A stretch of 64,000 bases of DNA from an uncultured Lachnospiraceae bacterium (GTDB lineage Bacteria; Bacillota; Clostridia; Lachnospirales; Lachnospiraceae): contig CAKRWT010000009.1 in NCBI GenBank assembly GCA_934418125.1, positions 23,070-87,069 of the forward strand. The letters are read 5' to 3'. Each line of letters starts with the position of its first letter. Within the stretch, counting starts at the first letter, position 1. The translations under genes and the position numbers were made by a program. Below the pieces are notes generated by a model. The model was given only the letters and a program-made list of their open reading frames with translations. It was not told where the DNA came from and did not search any database. Positions 1-9,214 of the stretch are shown one piece after another.

Positions 1-30
1 ATGGGAAGCCTTATCAGAGGACTTCCCATT
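1..30 (-). terminator. Probable terminator of typA
   Basis: An inverted repeat (ATGGGAAG at 1-8 pairing with CTTCCCAT at 22-29, extended by a CC/GG pair with one bulged base) lies just past the typA stop on the minus strand. The expected T-run would lie outside the window, so this is only probable. Confidence 0.55.
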
Positions 31-40
31 TTATATGTTC

Positions 41-1882
41 TTATTTCTTCGCAGCGGCAGACATGGCAGCACGTTTCCTTAATGTAGGGTCAAGAATCTT
101 CTTACGGATACGGATGGTCTGAGGGGTTACCTCCAGAAGCTCATCGGTATCAATAAATTCCAGCGCCTGCTCCAGACTTAATACCTTAGGTGGTGTCAGA
201 CGAAGGGCTTCATCTGCACTGGAGGAACGGGTATTGGTAAGCTGTTTTTTCTTACATACATTTAATTCAATATCTTCACCACGTCCGTTCTGACCAACAA
301 TCATACCGGAGTATACCTTCGTACCAGGTCCGATAAATAAAGTACCACGCTCCTGTGCATTGAACAGACCATAGGTAATGGCTTCACCTGCTTCAAATGC
401 AATCAGGGAACCCTGCTTACGATACTGGATATCCCCCTTATAAGGACCATAGCCATCAAAGATACTATTCATGATACCATTACCCTTGGTATCGGTCATA
501 AATTCTCCACGATAGCCGATTAAGCCTCTGGATGGAATCGAGAACTCTAAACGGGTGTAGCCGCCAGAGGCCATACCCATATTGCGAAGTTCCCCTTTTC
601 GCTGGCTTAACTTCTCAATAACCGTACCGGAAAATTCTTCCGGTACATCAATATAGCATAATTCCATAGGCTCTAATTTCTTGCCGTTTTCATCTGTTTT
701 ATATAATACTTCTGCTTTACTGACTGCAAATTCATATCCTTCACGGCGCATATTCTCAATCAGAACAGACAGATGAAGCTCACCACGGCCAGAAACTTTG
801 AAAGATTCGGTAGAATCGGTTTCCTCTACCCGAAGAGATACATCTGTATTTAACTCCCGGAACAGACGGTCACGTAAATGGCGGCTGGTAATGTATTTTC
901 CTTCCTGACCTGCCAGTGGAGAATCGTTCACGATAAAATGCATGGCGATGGTTGGCTCAGAAATTTTCTGGAATGGAATCGGTTCCGGATTTTCAGGGGA
1001 GCAGAGGGTATCACCAATGTGAATGTCGGAAATACCGGAGATGGCAACGATAGAACCGATACCGGCTTCCTTTACTTCCACTTTATTCAGACCATCATAT
1101 TCGTATAATTTGCTGATTTTTACTTTTTTCATCTTATCAGGATCATGATGGTTCACGATAACTACATCCTGATTAACTTTTACAATACCATTATCTACCT
1201 TACCAACACCGATACGTCCGACATACTCGTTGTAATCAATGGTGCTGATTAACACCTGGGTGCCGGCATCCGGGTCACCGGTAGGTGCCGGAATGTGTTC
1301 GAGAATGGTATCAAACAGAGCGGACATGTCTTTGCCCTTTACGGTAAGCTGTGTGCTGGCAGTACCGGCTTTGGCAGAAGCGTATACAAAAGGACAGTCA
1401 AGCTGTTCGTCATTGGCATCCAAATCCATGAATAACTCCAGGACTTCATCGGCTACCTGAATCGGTCTTGCTTCGGGACGGTCACATTTGTTGATACATA
1501 CGATAACGGATAAGTCCAGCTCCAGGGCTTTCTTTAATACGAATTTTGTCTGTGGCATAGGACCTTCAAAGGCATCTACCACCAGAATAACACCATCTAC
1601 CATTTTCAGGACACGCTCTACCTCGCCACCGAAGTCAGCATGTCCGGGGGTGTCAATGATGTTGATTTTAACACCTTTATACATAACGGCTGTGTTTTTG
1701 GAAAGAATTGTGATACCACGTTCTTTCTCAATATCATTGGAATCCATGACACGTTCAGCCACTTCCTGATTTTCTCTGAATACACCGCTTTGCTTTAATA
1801 ACTCGTCCACCAGGGTTGTCTTACCATGGTCAACGTGAGCGATGATAGCTATATTTCTTACATCTTCTCTTGTCTGTTTCAT
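41..1882 (-). CDS. typA: GTP-binding protein TypA/BipA
   Basis: This 613-residue translational GTPase of the EF-G-like family binds the ribosome and is linked to stress adaptation and ribosome assembly. The G1 loop AHVDHGKT is at residues 15-22, the G3 motif DTPGHAD at 77-83, and the G4 motif NKCD near 131-134. EF-G-like domains and the TypA-specific C-terminus follow. Its length is normal for the family. The start is an ATG preceded on the minus strand by an AGAAAGG-like site. It is transcribed alone and divergently from the SSB-like gene. Nothing is unusual in it. Confidence 0.97.
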   Translation of the reverse strand: MKQTREDVRNIAIIAHVDHGKTTLVDELLKQSGVFRENQEVAERVMDSNDIEKERGITILSKNTAVMYKGVKINIIDTPGHADFGGEVERVLKMVDGVILVVDAFEGPMPQTKFVLKKALELDLSVIVCINKCDRPEARPIQVADEVLELFMDLDANDEQLDCPFVYASAKAGTASTQLTVKGKDMSALFDTILEHIPAPTGDPDAGTQVLISTIDYNEYVGRIGVGKVDNGIVKVNQDVVIVNHHDPDKMKKVKISKLYEYDGLNKVEVKEAGIGSIVAISGISDIHIGDTLCSPENPEPIPFQKISEPTIAMHFIVNDSPLAGQEGKYITSRHLRDRLFRELNTDVSLRVEETDSTESFKVSGRGELHLSVLIENMRREGYEFAVSKAEVLYKTDENGKKLEPMELCYIDVPEEFSGTVIEKLSQRKGELRNMGMASGGYTRLEFSIPSRGLIGYRGEFMTDTKGNGIMNSIFDGYGPYKGDIQYRKQGSLIAFEAGEAITYGLFNAQERGTLFIGPGTKVYSGMIVGQNGRGEDIELNVCKKKQLTNTRSSSADEALRLTPPKVLSLEQALEFIDTDELLEVTPQTIRIRKKILDPTLRKRAAMSAAAKK

Positions 1883-2162
1883 GTTCTACCATGCCTTTCT
1901 GGAATTACAGTGAAATATACTGGTTAACTTATTTCGAACGCTTCATTATATCACTGGAAAAAACATCATGCAAGCAATATTTGTGAAAAGTAAGGCAGCA
2001 AAAGTAAGGATAGCTGCGGGGATGGGAAAATTATCAGATACCATGTAAGCCGTATACCCGCGATGCTTAACAGTTCTATTTCCGTGGGGAATCTTATATA
2101 TTGATAATACAATACTAAAAGGAATTCCAAAAAAATTCCGCAGTGTAGAAGGGAGAAAAAAC

Positions 2163-2792
2163 ATGACAGATAAGGTGATTGAAAACAACCAGGTGGCAAT
2201 TATGGGGGAAATCGTAAGTGATTTTACCTACAGCCATGAGATTTTCGGAGAGGGCTTTTATATGGTAGATATCAGTGTAGACCGTTTAAGTGAATCTACT
2301 GATATTATACCGGTAATGGTCTCCGAGAGATTACTAGATGTGAATGAGGATTATAAGGGCATGAAAATCTGCATTACAGGGCAATTCCGCTCCTATAACC
2401 GGCATGAGGAGAGGAAGAACAGACTGGTGCTTTCTGTTTTTGCAAGGGAGATTGAATTCGTGGAGGAGATGCCTGAGAGTGCTAAGACCAACCAGATTTT
2501 CCTGGATGGCTATATCTGCAAGGCACCTATTTACCGTAAAACACCATTGGGACGTGAGATAGCAGATTTACTGCTGGCTGTGAACAGACCATACGGAAAA
2601 TCAGACTACATACCCTGCATCTGCTGGGGAAGAAATGCCCGGTTTGCAAGTAACTTTGAAGTGGGAAGCCGATGTGAAATCTGGGGTAGGATTCAGAGCC
2701 GTGAATATATGAAAAAGCTCTCGGAAGAGCAGCTGGAAAGAAGAGTTGCATACGAGGTTTCAGTAAGTAAACTGGAGCTTGTTGAAGAATAG
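2163..2792 (+). CDS. Single-stranded DNA-binding protein with two OB-like folds
   Basis: This 209-residue protein looks like a tandem of two SSB/OB-type domains. The first is about residues 8-95 (VAIMGEIVSDF through CITGQFRSYNR) and the second about 110-205 (IFLDGYICKAPIYRKTPLG, then CICWGRNARF and CEIWGRIQSREY). The second half carries the classical SSB-like TPLGREIADLLLAVNR block. A GGGAG ribosome site precedes the ATG. It lacks the acidic C-terminal tip of canonical SSB, so a housekeeping or accessory ssDNA-binding role is likely but the exact partner is unknown. The 280 bases upstream, shared with typA, hold only presumptive promoters. Confidence 0.75.
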   Translation: MTDKVIENNQVAIMGEIVSDFTYSHEIFGEGFYMVDISVDRLSESTDIIPVMVSERLLDVNEDYKGMKICITGQFRSYNRHEERKNRLVLSVFAREIEFVEEMPESAKTNQIFLDGYICKAPIYRKTPLGREIADLLLAVNRPYGKSDYIPCICWGRNARFASNFEVGSRCEIWGRIQSREYMKKLSEEQLERRVAYEVSVSKLELVEE

Positions 2793-2864
2793 AGTTGCAC
2801 GAAAGGAAGGGATGTGCTATGATTAGCGGCATAAAACTATGATGGAAAGTCTGAGGAGTGCAGT

Positions 2865-3365
2865 ATGAGGAAGGGCATGATTCAAATCTACAGCGGGGAA
2901 GGGCACGGAAAATCGCCTGCGGCACTGGGAAGAGCTATTCAGACCGCCTGTATTGGTGAGAATGTTGTCATTATTCAGTTTTTAAAAGGAAGAGGACTGA
3001 TTGAATCGGAGTTTGTAAAGCGGTTAGAACCGGAAATCAAAATTTTCCGCTTTGAGAAATCGGACGAAGATTTTGCAGAATTATCGGAAGCATGTCAGAG
3101 GGAAGAAATCAGTAATATTAAAAATGGACTGAACTTCGCCAAGAAGGTGCTCAATACCGGGGAATGTTCTCTTTTAATTCTGGATGAGGTGCTTGGACTG
3201 ATTGACAATGGTATCATCACGGTGGAAGAACTGAAAACGTTACTTGCTTCCAAGCCGGAAGAGATGGACATCATCATGACAGGAATTTCCTTAAATGATG
3301 AAGTATGTATGCTGGCAGATGAAGTGACCAAGGTAGAAACCATGCGCTTTAAAATCTGGGAATAA
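2865..3365 (+). CDS. Cob(I)yrinic acid a,c-diamide adenosyltransferase-like P-loop protein
   Basis: This 166-residue protein resembles the CobO/BtuR family, which transfers an adenosyl group from ATP to cobalt of corrinoids. Seen: the N-terminal P-loop region YSGEGHGKSPAALGRA (residues 9-24; the family norm is GxGKGKTTAA), the strand VVIIQFLKG, the Walker B-like LLILDEV near 108, and a C-terminal block (TGISLNDEVCMLADEVTKV) matching the family TGRN...ADLVTE region. The P-loop has H-G-K-S in place of G-K-T-T, and no other cobalamin gene lies nearby, so substrate assignment is uncertain. Confidence 0.7.
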   Translation: MRKGMIQIYSGEGHGKSPAALGRAIQTACIGENVVIIQFLKGRGLIESEFVKRLEPEIKIFRFEKSDEDFAELSEACQREEISNIKNGLNFAKKVLNTGECSLLILDEVLGLIDNGIITVEELKTLLASKPEEMDIIMTGISLNDEVCMLADEVTKVETMRFKIWE

Positions 3366-3408
3366 ACTGCGCTTTGGTAGGTAAATCGTGGTTTTGTATG
3401 GATAGCCG

Positions 3409-3437
3409 TTGACAGTAGGAAAGTCCGGTGCTATGAT
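3409..3437 (+). promoter_or_regulatory. Promoter of the dapA leader
   Basis: TTGACA at 3409-3414 and TATGAT at 3432-3437 are separated by 17 bases, a near-consensus sigma-A promoter. It places the transcription start about 20 bases before the lysine riboswitch. Confidence 0.75.
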
Positions 3438-3457
3438 AAATTCAATGAAATAAATAG

Positions 3458-3630
3458 AAAGTCGATAGAGGTTGCGTATTTCATCAGTAAAGGTTTGGAT
3501 GTGACAGGCACAGTAGAAGAGCCGGGAAAGGGGAACACGCCGAAAGGAAAGAATACCTGTTGTTTTTTGCCTTGGGCATGCAGTTAAGAACTGTATGACT
3601 GTCATCTGATTAGATGGGGAGCTATCCGTA
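3458..3630 (+). ncRNA. Lysine riboswitch (L box)
   Basis: The conserved blocks of the lysine-sensing aptamer occur in order: GATAGAGGTTGCG (3464 on), the AGTA of the loop E/turn region, GGAAAGGGGAACACGCCGAAAGG, the GCATGCAGTTAAGAACTGTA helix, GACTGTCATCTGATTAGATG, and the closing GGGGAGCTATC. It precedes dapA, the first committed lysine/diaminopimelate step. That is the expected regulatory target: lysine binding should favour the terminators downstream. Confidence 0.92.
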
Positions 3631-3651
3631 AATTTTGTTGTGTATGTGATA

Positions 3652-3683
3652 AAAGCTGACCCATTGTGGTCAGCTTTCTTTTA
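3652..3683 (+). terminator. First riboswitch terminator
   Basis: AAAGCTGACC (3652-3661), a six-base loop, GGTCAGCTTT (3668-3677), then CTTTTA. This perfect 10-bp stem starts 20 bases after the aptamer, so it is the likely lysine-responsive terminator. Confidence 0.8.
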
Positions 3684-3788
3684 CTTCATGGGAAATTGCT
3701 CGTATGTGGTGGAACGCCAACAGGAATTTTTGAAGAAAATTCTTGCAAGTCTGCTCGCCGGAGCAGACTTTTTACTTCATGGGAAATT
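3679..3788 (+). repeat. Direct repeat behind both leader terminators
   Basis: The 19-base string TTTTACTTCATGGGAAATT follows the first hairpin (3679-3697) and recurs after the second (3770-3788). This suggests the terminator segment was duplicated and then diverged. Confidence 0.7.
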
Positions 3789-3793
3789 CCTGT
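3720..3793 (+). terminator. Second leader terminator inside a larger stem
   Basis: AAGTCTGCTC (3747-3756), loop GCCG, AAGTCTGCTC complement GAGCAGACTT (3761-3770), then TTTAC forms an intrinsic terminator. It is enclosed by a 10-bp outer pairing of ACAGGAATTT (3720-3729) with AAATTCCTGT (3784-3793). A competing 7-bp hairpin (GAATTTT/AAAATTC) uses the same left arm. The unit ends 70 bases before the dapA start. Confidence 0.7.
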
Positions 3794-3862
3794 GGAGTAA
3801 AAAGATAGATGCGTATATTTATTTTGAAAACGATAAATTTATATCTTACAGGAGGAAGAGTT

Positions 3863-4747
3863 ATGGCTATTTTTAAGGGAGCAGGTGTAGCAATCGTAAC
3901 ACCTTTTCATGAGGATGGGACGGTTAATTATGAGAAATTTGCACAGTTAATCGAGGAGCAGATTGCCGGAGGAACGGATGCGATTATCGTTTGCGGAACG
4001 ACAGGAGAATCCTCCACATTAACCCATGAAGAACACCTGGATGTGATTAAATACTGTGTGGAAAAGGTAAACGGCAGAATTCCGGTTGTGGCAGGTACTG
4101 GCTCCAACTGTACGGAGACAGCCATTTATCTTTCTACCGAAGCAGAGAAATATGGGGTAGATGGATTGCTGGTAGTGACTCCTTATTATAACAAAGCAAC
4201 CCAGAACGGATTATTTGCACATTTCAAAGCGGTTGCAGATGCTGTAAAGGTGCCGATTATTTTATACAATGTACCAAGCAGAACCGGCTGTAATATCCAG
4301 CCTCAGACAGCAGCAAGATTGTGTACCGAAGTGAGCAATATCGTGGGAATCAAAGAAGCAAGCGGCAATATTTCCCAGGTGGCCAAGCTGATGTCCTTAG
4401 CAGGGGATAAGATTGATTTATATTCCGGAAATGATGACCAGATTGTGCCATTACTTTCTTTAGGCGGCAAGGGTGTAATCTCCGTATTGTCTAACGTAGC
4501 ACCGAAGCAGACACATGATATCTGCCAGAAATTCTTTGATGGAGACGTGGCGGGCAGCGCAGCGGAACAGCTTCGTGCCATCGAACTGATTGATGCTTTA
4601 TTCTGTGAGGTTAATCCAATTCCCGTGAAGACTGCGCTTAACCTGATGGGCAAGGAAGTAGGAACGCTTCATATGCCGTTAAGTCCGATGGAGCCACAGA
4701 ATGTAGAAAAGTTAGAGAAAGCAATGAAAGAGTACGGCATTTTATAA
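3863..4747 (+). CDS. dapA: 4-hydroxy-tetrahydrodipicolinate synthase
   Basis: DapA (294 residues) condenses pyruvate with aspartate semialdehyde in lysine and diaminopimelate synthesis. The TIM-barrel landmarks are present: GTTGES at 45-50, the tyrosine pair at 108-109, YNVPSRT with catalytic Tyr135, and Schiff-base Lys164 in GIKEAS. The ATG at 3863 is chosen because GGAGG ends eight bases before it; the open frame continues upstream without a usable site. It lies after the lysine riboswitch and is followed 37 bases later by dapB, so the pair is an operon under lysine control. Confidence 0.97.
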   Translation: MAIFKGAGVAIVTPFHEDGTVNYEKFAQLIEEQIAGGTDAIIVCGTTGESSTLTHEEHLDVIKYCVEKVNGRIPVVAGTGSNCTETAIYLSTEAEKYGVDGLLVVTPYYNKATQNGLFAHFKAVADAVKVPIILYNVPSRTGCNIQPQTAARLCTEVSNIVGIKEASGNISQVAKLMSLAGDKIDLYSGNDDQIVPLLSLGGKGVISVLSNVAPKQTHDICQKFFDGDVAGSAAEQLRAIELIDALFCEVNPIPVKTALNLMGKEVGTLHMPLSPMEPQNVEKLEKAMKEYGIL

Positions 4748-4784
4748 TGTTGAATGGAAATAGACAACAGAAATGAGGATTAAA

Positions 4785-5540
4785 ATGATAAAAGTGATTA
4801 TGCATGGCTGCAATGGTAAGATGGGACAGATGATATCCGGTCTGATTGCAGCAGATGAAGAGATAGAGTTAGTAGCAGGAATCGATGCGTATGATGAGGG
4901 AAAGAACCCTTATCCGGTTTTTAAAAATATTAAGGAATGTGATGTGGCGGCAGATGCCATTATTGACTTTTCCACCGCATCAGCAGTGAATGGCCTGTTA
5001 GATTACTGCGTGGAGAAAAAGCTGCCGGCAGTTGTCTGTACTACAGGTCTTTCCGAGGAACAGATTGTGACATTAAAAGAGGCTTCTAAAAAGGTTGCTA
5101 TCCTGAAATCAGCCAATATGTCTCTTGGTATCAATATGCTGTTAAAGCTGTTAAAAGATGCGACTGCTGTTCTGGCACCAGCAGGATTTGATATTGAAAT
5201 CGTAGAAAAGCATCATAACCAGAAGCTGGATGCACCAAGCGGCACGGCACTGGCCCTGGCAGATTCTATCAACGAAGAATTGGATAACTCCTATCGGTAT
5301 GTCTATGACAGAAGTCAGATAAGAGAGAAGAGAAGCCAGAAGGAAATCGGAATCAGTGCAGTCAGAGGCGGCACCATTGTAGGTGACCATGATGTTATCT
5401 TTGCAGGCGCAGACGAAGTAATTACTTTTTCCCACAGAGCTTATTCCAAGGCTGTGTTTGGAAAGGGTGCGATTCAGGCAGCTAAGTTCCTGGCAGGGAA
5501 ACCTGCCGGTCTGTATGATATGAGTGATGTTATCGGTTAG
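4785..5540 (+). CDS. dapB: 4-hydroxy-tetrahydrodipicolinate reductase
   Basis: DapB (251 residues) performs the NAD(P)H reduction after DapA. The Rossmann motif GCNGKMG is at residues 8-14, and the catalytic block HH (143-144), K147 and PSGT (151-154) is intact. The ATG at 4785 is preferred over the in-frame ATG at 4773 because GAGG at 4775-4778 is correctly spaced for the former. It follows dapA closely and shares its riboswitch. The gene is somewhat short but complete. Confidence 0.96.
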   Translation: MIKVIMHGCNGKMGQMISGLIAADEEIELVAGIDAYDEGKNPYPVFKNIKECDVAADAIIDFSTASAVNGLLDYCVEKKLPAVVCTTGLSEEQIVTLKEASKKVAILKSANMSLGINMLLKLLKDATAVLAPAGFDIEIVEKHHNQKLDAPSGTALALADSINEELDNSYRYVYDRSQIREKRSQKEIGISAVRGGTIVGDHDVIFAGADEVITFSHRAYSKAVFGKGAIQAAKFLAGKPAGLYDMSDVIG

Positions 5541-5577
5541 AAAACAGAGCAGGAAAGAAGAAATACAGGGGGATTAC

Positions 5578-7542
5578 ATGGAGGAATTAGAATTAAAATA
5601 CTTAAAGAGCCTGTCCAAGCAGTATCCAACGATTGCAGCGGCATCTACGGAAATCATCAATTTACAGGCAATCTTGAATCTGCCGAAGGGAACAGAGCAC
5701 TTTATGACCGATATCCACGGAGAATATGAGCAGTTTAACCATATTCTGAAAAATGGCTCCGGCTCTGTCAGAAGAACGATTGATGAGGAATTTGGCAATA
5801 CATTAAGTATCCGGGATAAAAAAAGTCTGGCAACGTTAATCTATTATCCGGAAGAGAAGCTGGATATTGTGCTGCAGGAGGAAGATGAGAATTCCATTGA
5901 GGACTGGTATAAGATTACCCTGCACCGGCTGGTGCAGATTACGAAGCGGGTATCTTCCAAATATACCCGTTCCAAAGTAAGAAAGGCATTGCCGAAGGAT
6001 TTCTCCTACATCATTGAAGAGTTGATTACAGAAAAGGCAGAAATCCAGGATAAAGAGGCATATTATAACGAGATTATCCATACCATTATCCGAATTGGCA
6101 GGGCACCGGAATTTATCATTGCCATCAGCAACCTGATTCAGAGACTGGTTATTGATCACCTGCACATCGTAGGAGATATTTATGACAGAGGACCTGGTCC
6201 CCATGTAATTCTGGATACGCTGTGCAAATACCATTCGGTGGATGTACAGTGGGGAAATCATGATATTGTCTGGATGGGAGCCGCCAGCGGTCATCTCGCC
6301 TGTATTGCCAATGTAGTAAGAATGTCCGCGCGATATGGCAATCTGGATACGCTGGAAGAAGGATATGGTATCAATCTGATTCCCCTTGCGACCTTCGCGC
6401 TGGATACATACAAGGACATCAACTGTGATGCCTTTGCCATTAAATTTAATACCGACTATGACACGAAAGATTTGAGTCTGGATATGAAGATGCATAAAGC
6501 CATTGCTGTTATTCAGTTTAAGCTGGAGGGACAGCTTATTATGCGCAGACCGGAATTCCAGATGCAGGACCGCCTGTTACTGGAGCATATTGATTATGAC
6601 AAAAAGGCACTGGTAATTGACGGGGTATCCTATGCCATGAAGGATGTAGATTTCCCCACCATTAACAAGGAACGTCCGTATGAACTGACGAAGGAAGAGG
6701 AACAGGTAATGGAACGTCTTCGCCAGGCATTTGTAAAATGTGAGAAGCTGCAGAAGCATGTGCGCTTTCTGTTTTCCAAAGGCGGATTGTATAAGGTTCA
6801 TAACTCCAACCTGCTGTACCATGGCTGTGTACCCATGGACGAGGAAGGGAACTTTAATAAAGTCAATGTCTATGGGGAAGAATACAGTGGCAAGGAATTG
6901 TATGATGTGTTAGAACATTATGCAAGAAAGGGATATTATGCCCATAACAATTTGCAGGAGAAATTAAAAGGACAGGACATTATCTGGTATATCTGGGCAG
7001 GACCTAATTCTCCGGTTTTTGGAAAAGATAAAATGGCAACCTTTGAGCGTTATTTCCTGGAGGATAAGGAAACCCATAAAGAGACCAAAAATGCTTATTA
7101 CAGGCTGCTTGACAACGAAGAAGTCATTAACCGGATCCTGAGGGAGTTTGGTTTGGATGAAGTCCATTCACACATTGTAAATGGGCATGTACCGGTAGAA
7201 CGTAAAAAGGGCGAGTCACCAATTAAATGTGGTGGGAAGCTGTTAGTGATTGATGGTGGTTTCTCCAAGGCATATCAGGATAAGACGGGAATTGCAGGCT
7301 ATACCTTAGTGGTAAATTCCTATGGTATGCGTCTGGTTGCCCATGAGCCATTTGAATCCACGGAATCGGCAATCATCCATGAATCGGATATTTTCTCAGA
7401 TTCTATTATTCTGGAAACCAGCACCATGCGCCAGAAGATTGCAGATACGGATATCGGTACGGAACTGAGGGAGAGTATCCATCAATTGGAAGAATTACTG
7501 CAGGCATATCGAGATGGTATTATTATTGAAAAAGATGTATAG
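5578..7542 (+). CDS. fbp: Fructose-1,6-bisphosphatase, class III
   Basis: This 654-residue class III FBPase is the Firmicutes gluconeogenic enzyme that dephosphorylates fructose-1,6-bisphosphate. The metallophosphatase-type motifs GDIYDRG (near residue 199), GNHDIVW (near 226) and NGHVPVERKKG (near 535) are present, and GGKLLVIDGGFSKAY follows. The ATG at 5578 sits after an AGGGGG ribosome site; an in-frame upstream ATG overlapping dapB has none. It lies 37 bases after dapB and may be read with the dap operon. A strong terminator follows. Confidence 0.96.
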   Translation: MEELELKYLKSLSKQYPTIAAASTEIINLQAILNLPKGTEHFMTDIHGEYEQFNHILKNGSGSVRRTIDEEFGNTLSIRDKKSLATLIYYPEEKLDIVLQEEDENSIEDWYKITLHRLVQITKRVSSKYTRSKVRKALPKDFSYIIEELITEKAEIQDKEAYYNEIIHTIIRIGRAPEFIIAISNLIQRLVIDHLHIVGDIYDRGPGPHVILDTLCKYHSVDVQWGNHDIVWMGAASGHLACIANVVRMSARYGNLDTLEEGYGINLIPLATFALDTYKDINCDAFAIKFNTDYDTKDLSLDMKMHKAIAVIQFKLEGQLIMRRPEFQMQDRLLLEHIDYDKKALVIDGVSYAMKDVDFPTINKERPYELTKEEEQVMERLRQAFVKCEKLQKHVRFLFSKGGLYKVHNSNLLYHGCVPMDEEGNFNKVNVYGEEYSGKELYDVLEHYARKGYYAHNNLQEKLKGQDIIWYIWAGPNSPVFGKDKMATFERYFLEDKETHKETKNAYYRLLDNEEVINRILREFGLDEVHSHIVNGHVPVERKKGESPIKCGGKLLVIDGGFSKAYQDKTGIAGYTLVVNSYGMRLVAHEPFESTESAIIHESDIFSDSIILETSTMRQKIADTDIGTELRESIHQLEELLQAYRDGIIIEKDV

Positions 7543-7620
7543 AAAGATTGCAATAGTGCAATAGATAGCAGGATAGAAACAGAAAGATATAAAAGGATAG
7601 AATTAGGAAGATATAACCAG

Positions 7621-7648
7621 AAGGGCTGCTTTACCGCAGCCCTTTTGT
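7621..7648 (+). terminator. Terminator after fbp
   Basis: AAGGGCTGC (7621-7629), a six-base loop, GCAGCCCTT (7636-7644), then TTGT. It separates the dap-fbp unit from the convergent lipoprotein gene. Confidence 0.85.
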
Positions 7649-7674
7649 CTGTAGATTCTGTTGATTGCGATTAT

Positions 7675-8106
7675 TTATCGGGTATGGGAACCGGTAACAT
7701 CATCTACTGCGTTTTCGATTCCATCTGCGGCGTCATCAATGACATCGGCAGCCGCATTTCCAACATCTCCTATGGCTTCCCCGGCATCATTTAAGAGGGA
7801 ACCATTTTCATCATAATCGCCTGCAGTTACGTCATTAACCTTGTTATCATCCTCTGTACCCTCCATTATATCATTGTCATTTGTGTTATTTGCGGCACCA
7901 TTTGTGGTATTGCCGGTAGTGTTATTTGTAGTATTGTTCGTGTTGCCATTGATACCTGTACCATTGTCTGTTCCGGTAGTACCATTGTCTGTGGCAGTGG
8001 CATTATTGCCTTTGTTTGCGGTATTGTTGGTATTTCCACAGGCAACCATCATAGACATAGACAGAACCATAAGGGAAATAAATAATAAGGTTCTTATTTT
8101 TTTCAT
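7675..8106 (-). CDS. Low-complexity lipoprotein, function unknown
   Basis: This 143-residue protein has an N-terminal signal (KK, hydrophobic run) and a lipobox ending MMVAC, so it should be lipid-anchored at the cell surface. The middle (about 25-80) is almost entirely Asn, Thr and Gly in short degenerate repeats. The C-terminal part is rich in Asp and Ala (AADVIDDAADG). No domain is recognised. Similar Asn/Thr-rich lipoproteins occur in gut Firmicutes without a known role. It stands alone, convergent with fbp. Confidence 0.75.
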   Translation of the reverse strand: MKKIRTLLFISLMVLSMSMMVACGNTNNTANKGNNATATDNGTTGTDNGTGINGNTNNTTNNTTGNTTNGAANNTNDNDIMEGTEDDNKVNDVTAGDYDENGSLLNDAGEAIGDVGNAAADVIDDAADGIENAVDDVTGSHTR

Positions 8107-8285
8107 ATTTTCACTCCTTTACCTGAATTAGTAGTCTCAAACAGAATGTTTGGTAAACTTCCTGTTCTTGTGTTATTATCTCTAATAGAGGATTATTTAT
8201 TCTAAAACAGATGTAGTCTTGGAATTTTCCAAAGGATTCTTTTACGAAAACTCTGAGAATACATACAGGCAATTTGGAGGTAAAG

Positions 8286-9062
8286 ATGGAGTTTCGTCCC
8301 TGTATTGATATTCATAATGGAAGTGTAAAGCAGATTGTTGGAAGCAGTTTGTGTGACCTGGGCGACCAGGTGAAGGAGAACTTTGTGGCAAAGCAGGATG
8401 CAGCTTTTTTTGCCAGATTATACAAGGAATATGGAATTCAAAATGGACATATCATATTATTAAATCCGGTAAGTTCCCCATCTTATGAAGCTACAAAGCA
8501 CCAGGCAATACTGGCATTACAGGAATATCCGGGTGGTTTACAGGTAGGCGGTGGTATTACACCGGAGAATGCAGAAGACTTTCTGGAGGCGGGTGCAAGC
8601 CATGTAATAGTGACCTCTTATGTATTTCAAAATGGACAGATACAGTATGATAAACTAAAAAAACTGGTTCATCAGGTAGGAAAGGAAAGACTGGTGCTTG
8701 ATTTGAGTGCCAGAAGCAGAGAAGGCCGTTACTATATTGTAACCGATAGATGGCAGAAATATACGCAGGTGGAACTGACAGCGCAAACGTTAGACGAGCT
8801 GGCTGGTTATTGCGATGAATTTCTCATTCATGCGGTAGATGTGGAAGGAAAAGCAAATGGTATTGAACAGCCGTTAGCAAAGCGGTTAGGGGACTGGGGA
8901 AAGATTCCGGTTACCTACGCCGGTGGGGTACATAATTTTGAGGATTTACAATTATTAAAAGAACTGGGACAAGGCAGGGTACATGTAACCATTGGCAGTG
9001 CACTGGATTTATTTGGCGGCAGCATGAAGATGGAAGAGGTACTTGCTTATATCAGAAAATGA
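8286..9062 (+). CDS. hisA: HisA-type phosphoribosylformimino-AICAR isomerase, eukaryotic-like form
   Basis: This 258-residue TIM-barrel protein resembles the eukaryotic-type ProFAR isomerase (HIS6/HisA), which acts in the fourth step of histidine synthesis. Seen: RPCIDIHNGSVKQIVG at the N-terminus with the first catalytic Asp, LQVGGGI near 80, HAVDVEGK with the second catalytic Asp near 183, and YAGGV near 208. The ATG at 8286 follows TGGAGG at 8275-8280; a TTG at 8274 overlaps that site. No other his gene is adjacent. A terminator follows. Confidence 0.88.
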   Translation: MEFRPCIDIHNGSVKQIVGSSLCDLGDQVKENFVAKQDAAFFARLYKEYGIQNGHIILLNPVSSPSYEATKHQAILALQEYPGGLQVGGGITPENAEDFLEAGASHVIVTSYVFQNGQIQYDKLKKLVHQVGKERLVLDLSARSREGRYYIVTDRWQKYTQVELTAQTLDELAGYCDEFLIHAVDVEGKANGIEQPLAKRLGDWGKIPVTYAGGVHNFEDLQLLKELGQGRVHVTIGSALDLFGGSMKMEEVLAYIRK

Positions 9063-9077
9063 AAGAGAGATACACAA

Positions 9078-9111
9078 AAAAAGAACCTATCATCTGACAG
9101 GTTCTTTTTCT
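9078..9111 (+). terminator. Terminator after hisA
   Basis: AAAAAGAACCT (9078-9088) pairs with AGGTTCTTTTT (9099-9109). A-rich and T-rich flanks allow function in both directions, so it may also serve the convergent cold-shock gene. Confidence 0.85.
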
Positions 9112-9214
9112 AATCCGTTATGACAATACTGCAAATTCTAAATAAAAATTATCATTTATATTTAAGAACAGGCACATCGTGATACTGATTATGGTGTTAT
9201 AAGCTGTATGTTTC

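Noticed and set aside
5836..6495. A 219-codon minus-strand frame inside fbp
   Set aside because: fbp motifs are intact on the plus strand and the antisense product has no protein-like pattern.
7841..8131. A plus-strand frame over the lipoprotein gene
   Set aside because: It is the antisense reading of Asn/Thr/Gly repeats, giving artificial Val/Leu runs; the minus strand has a lipobox and start site.
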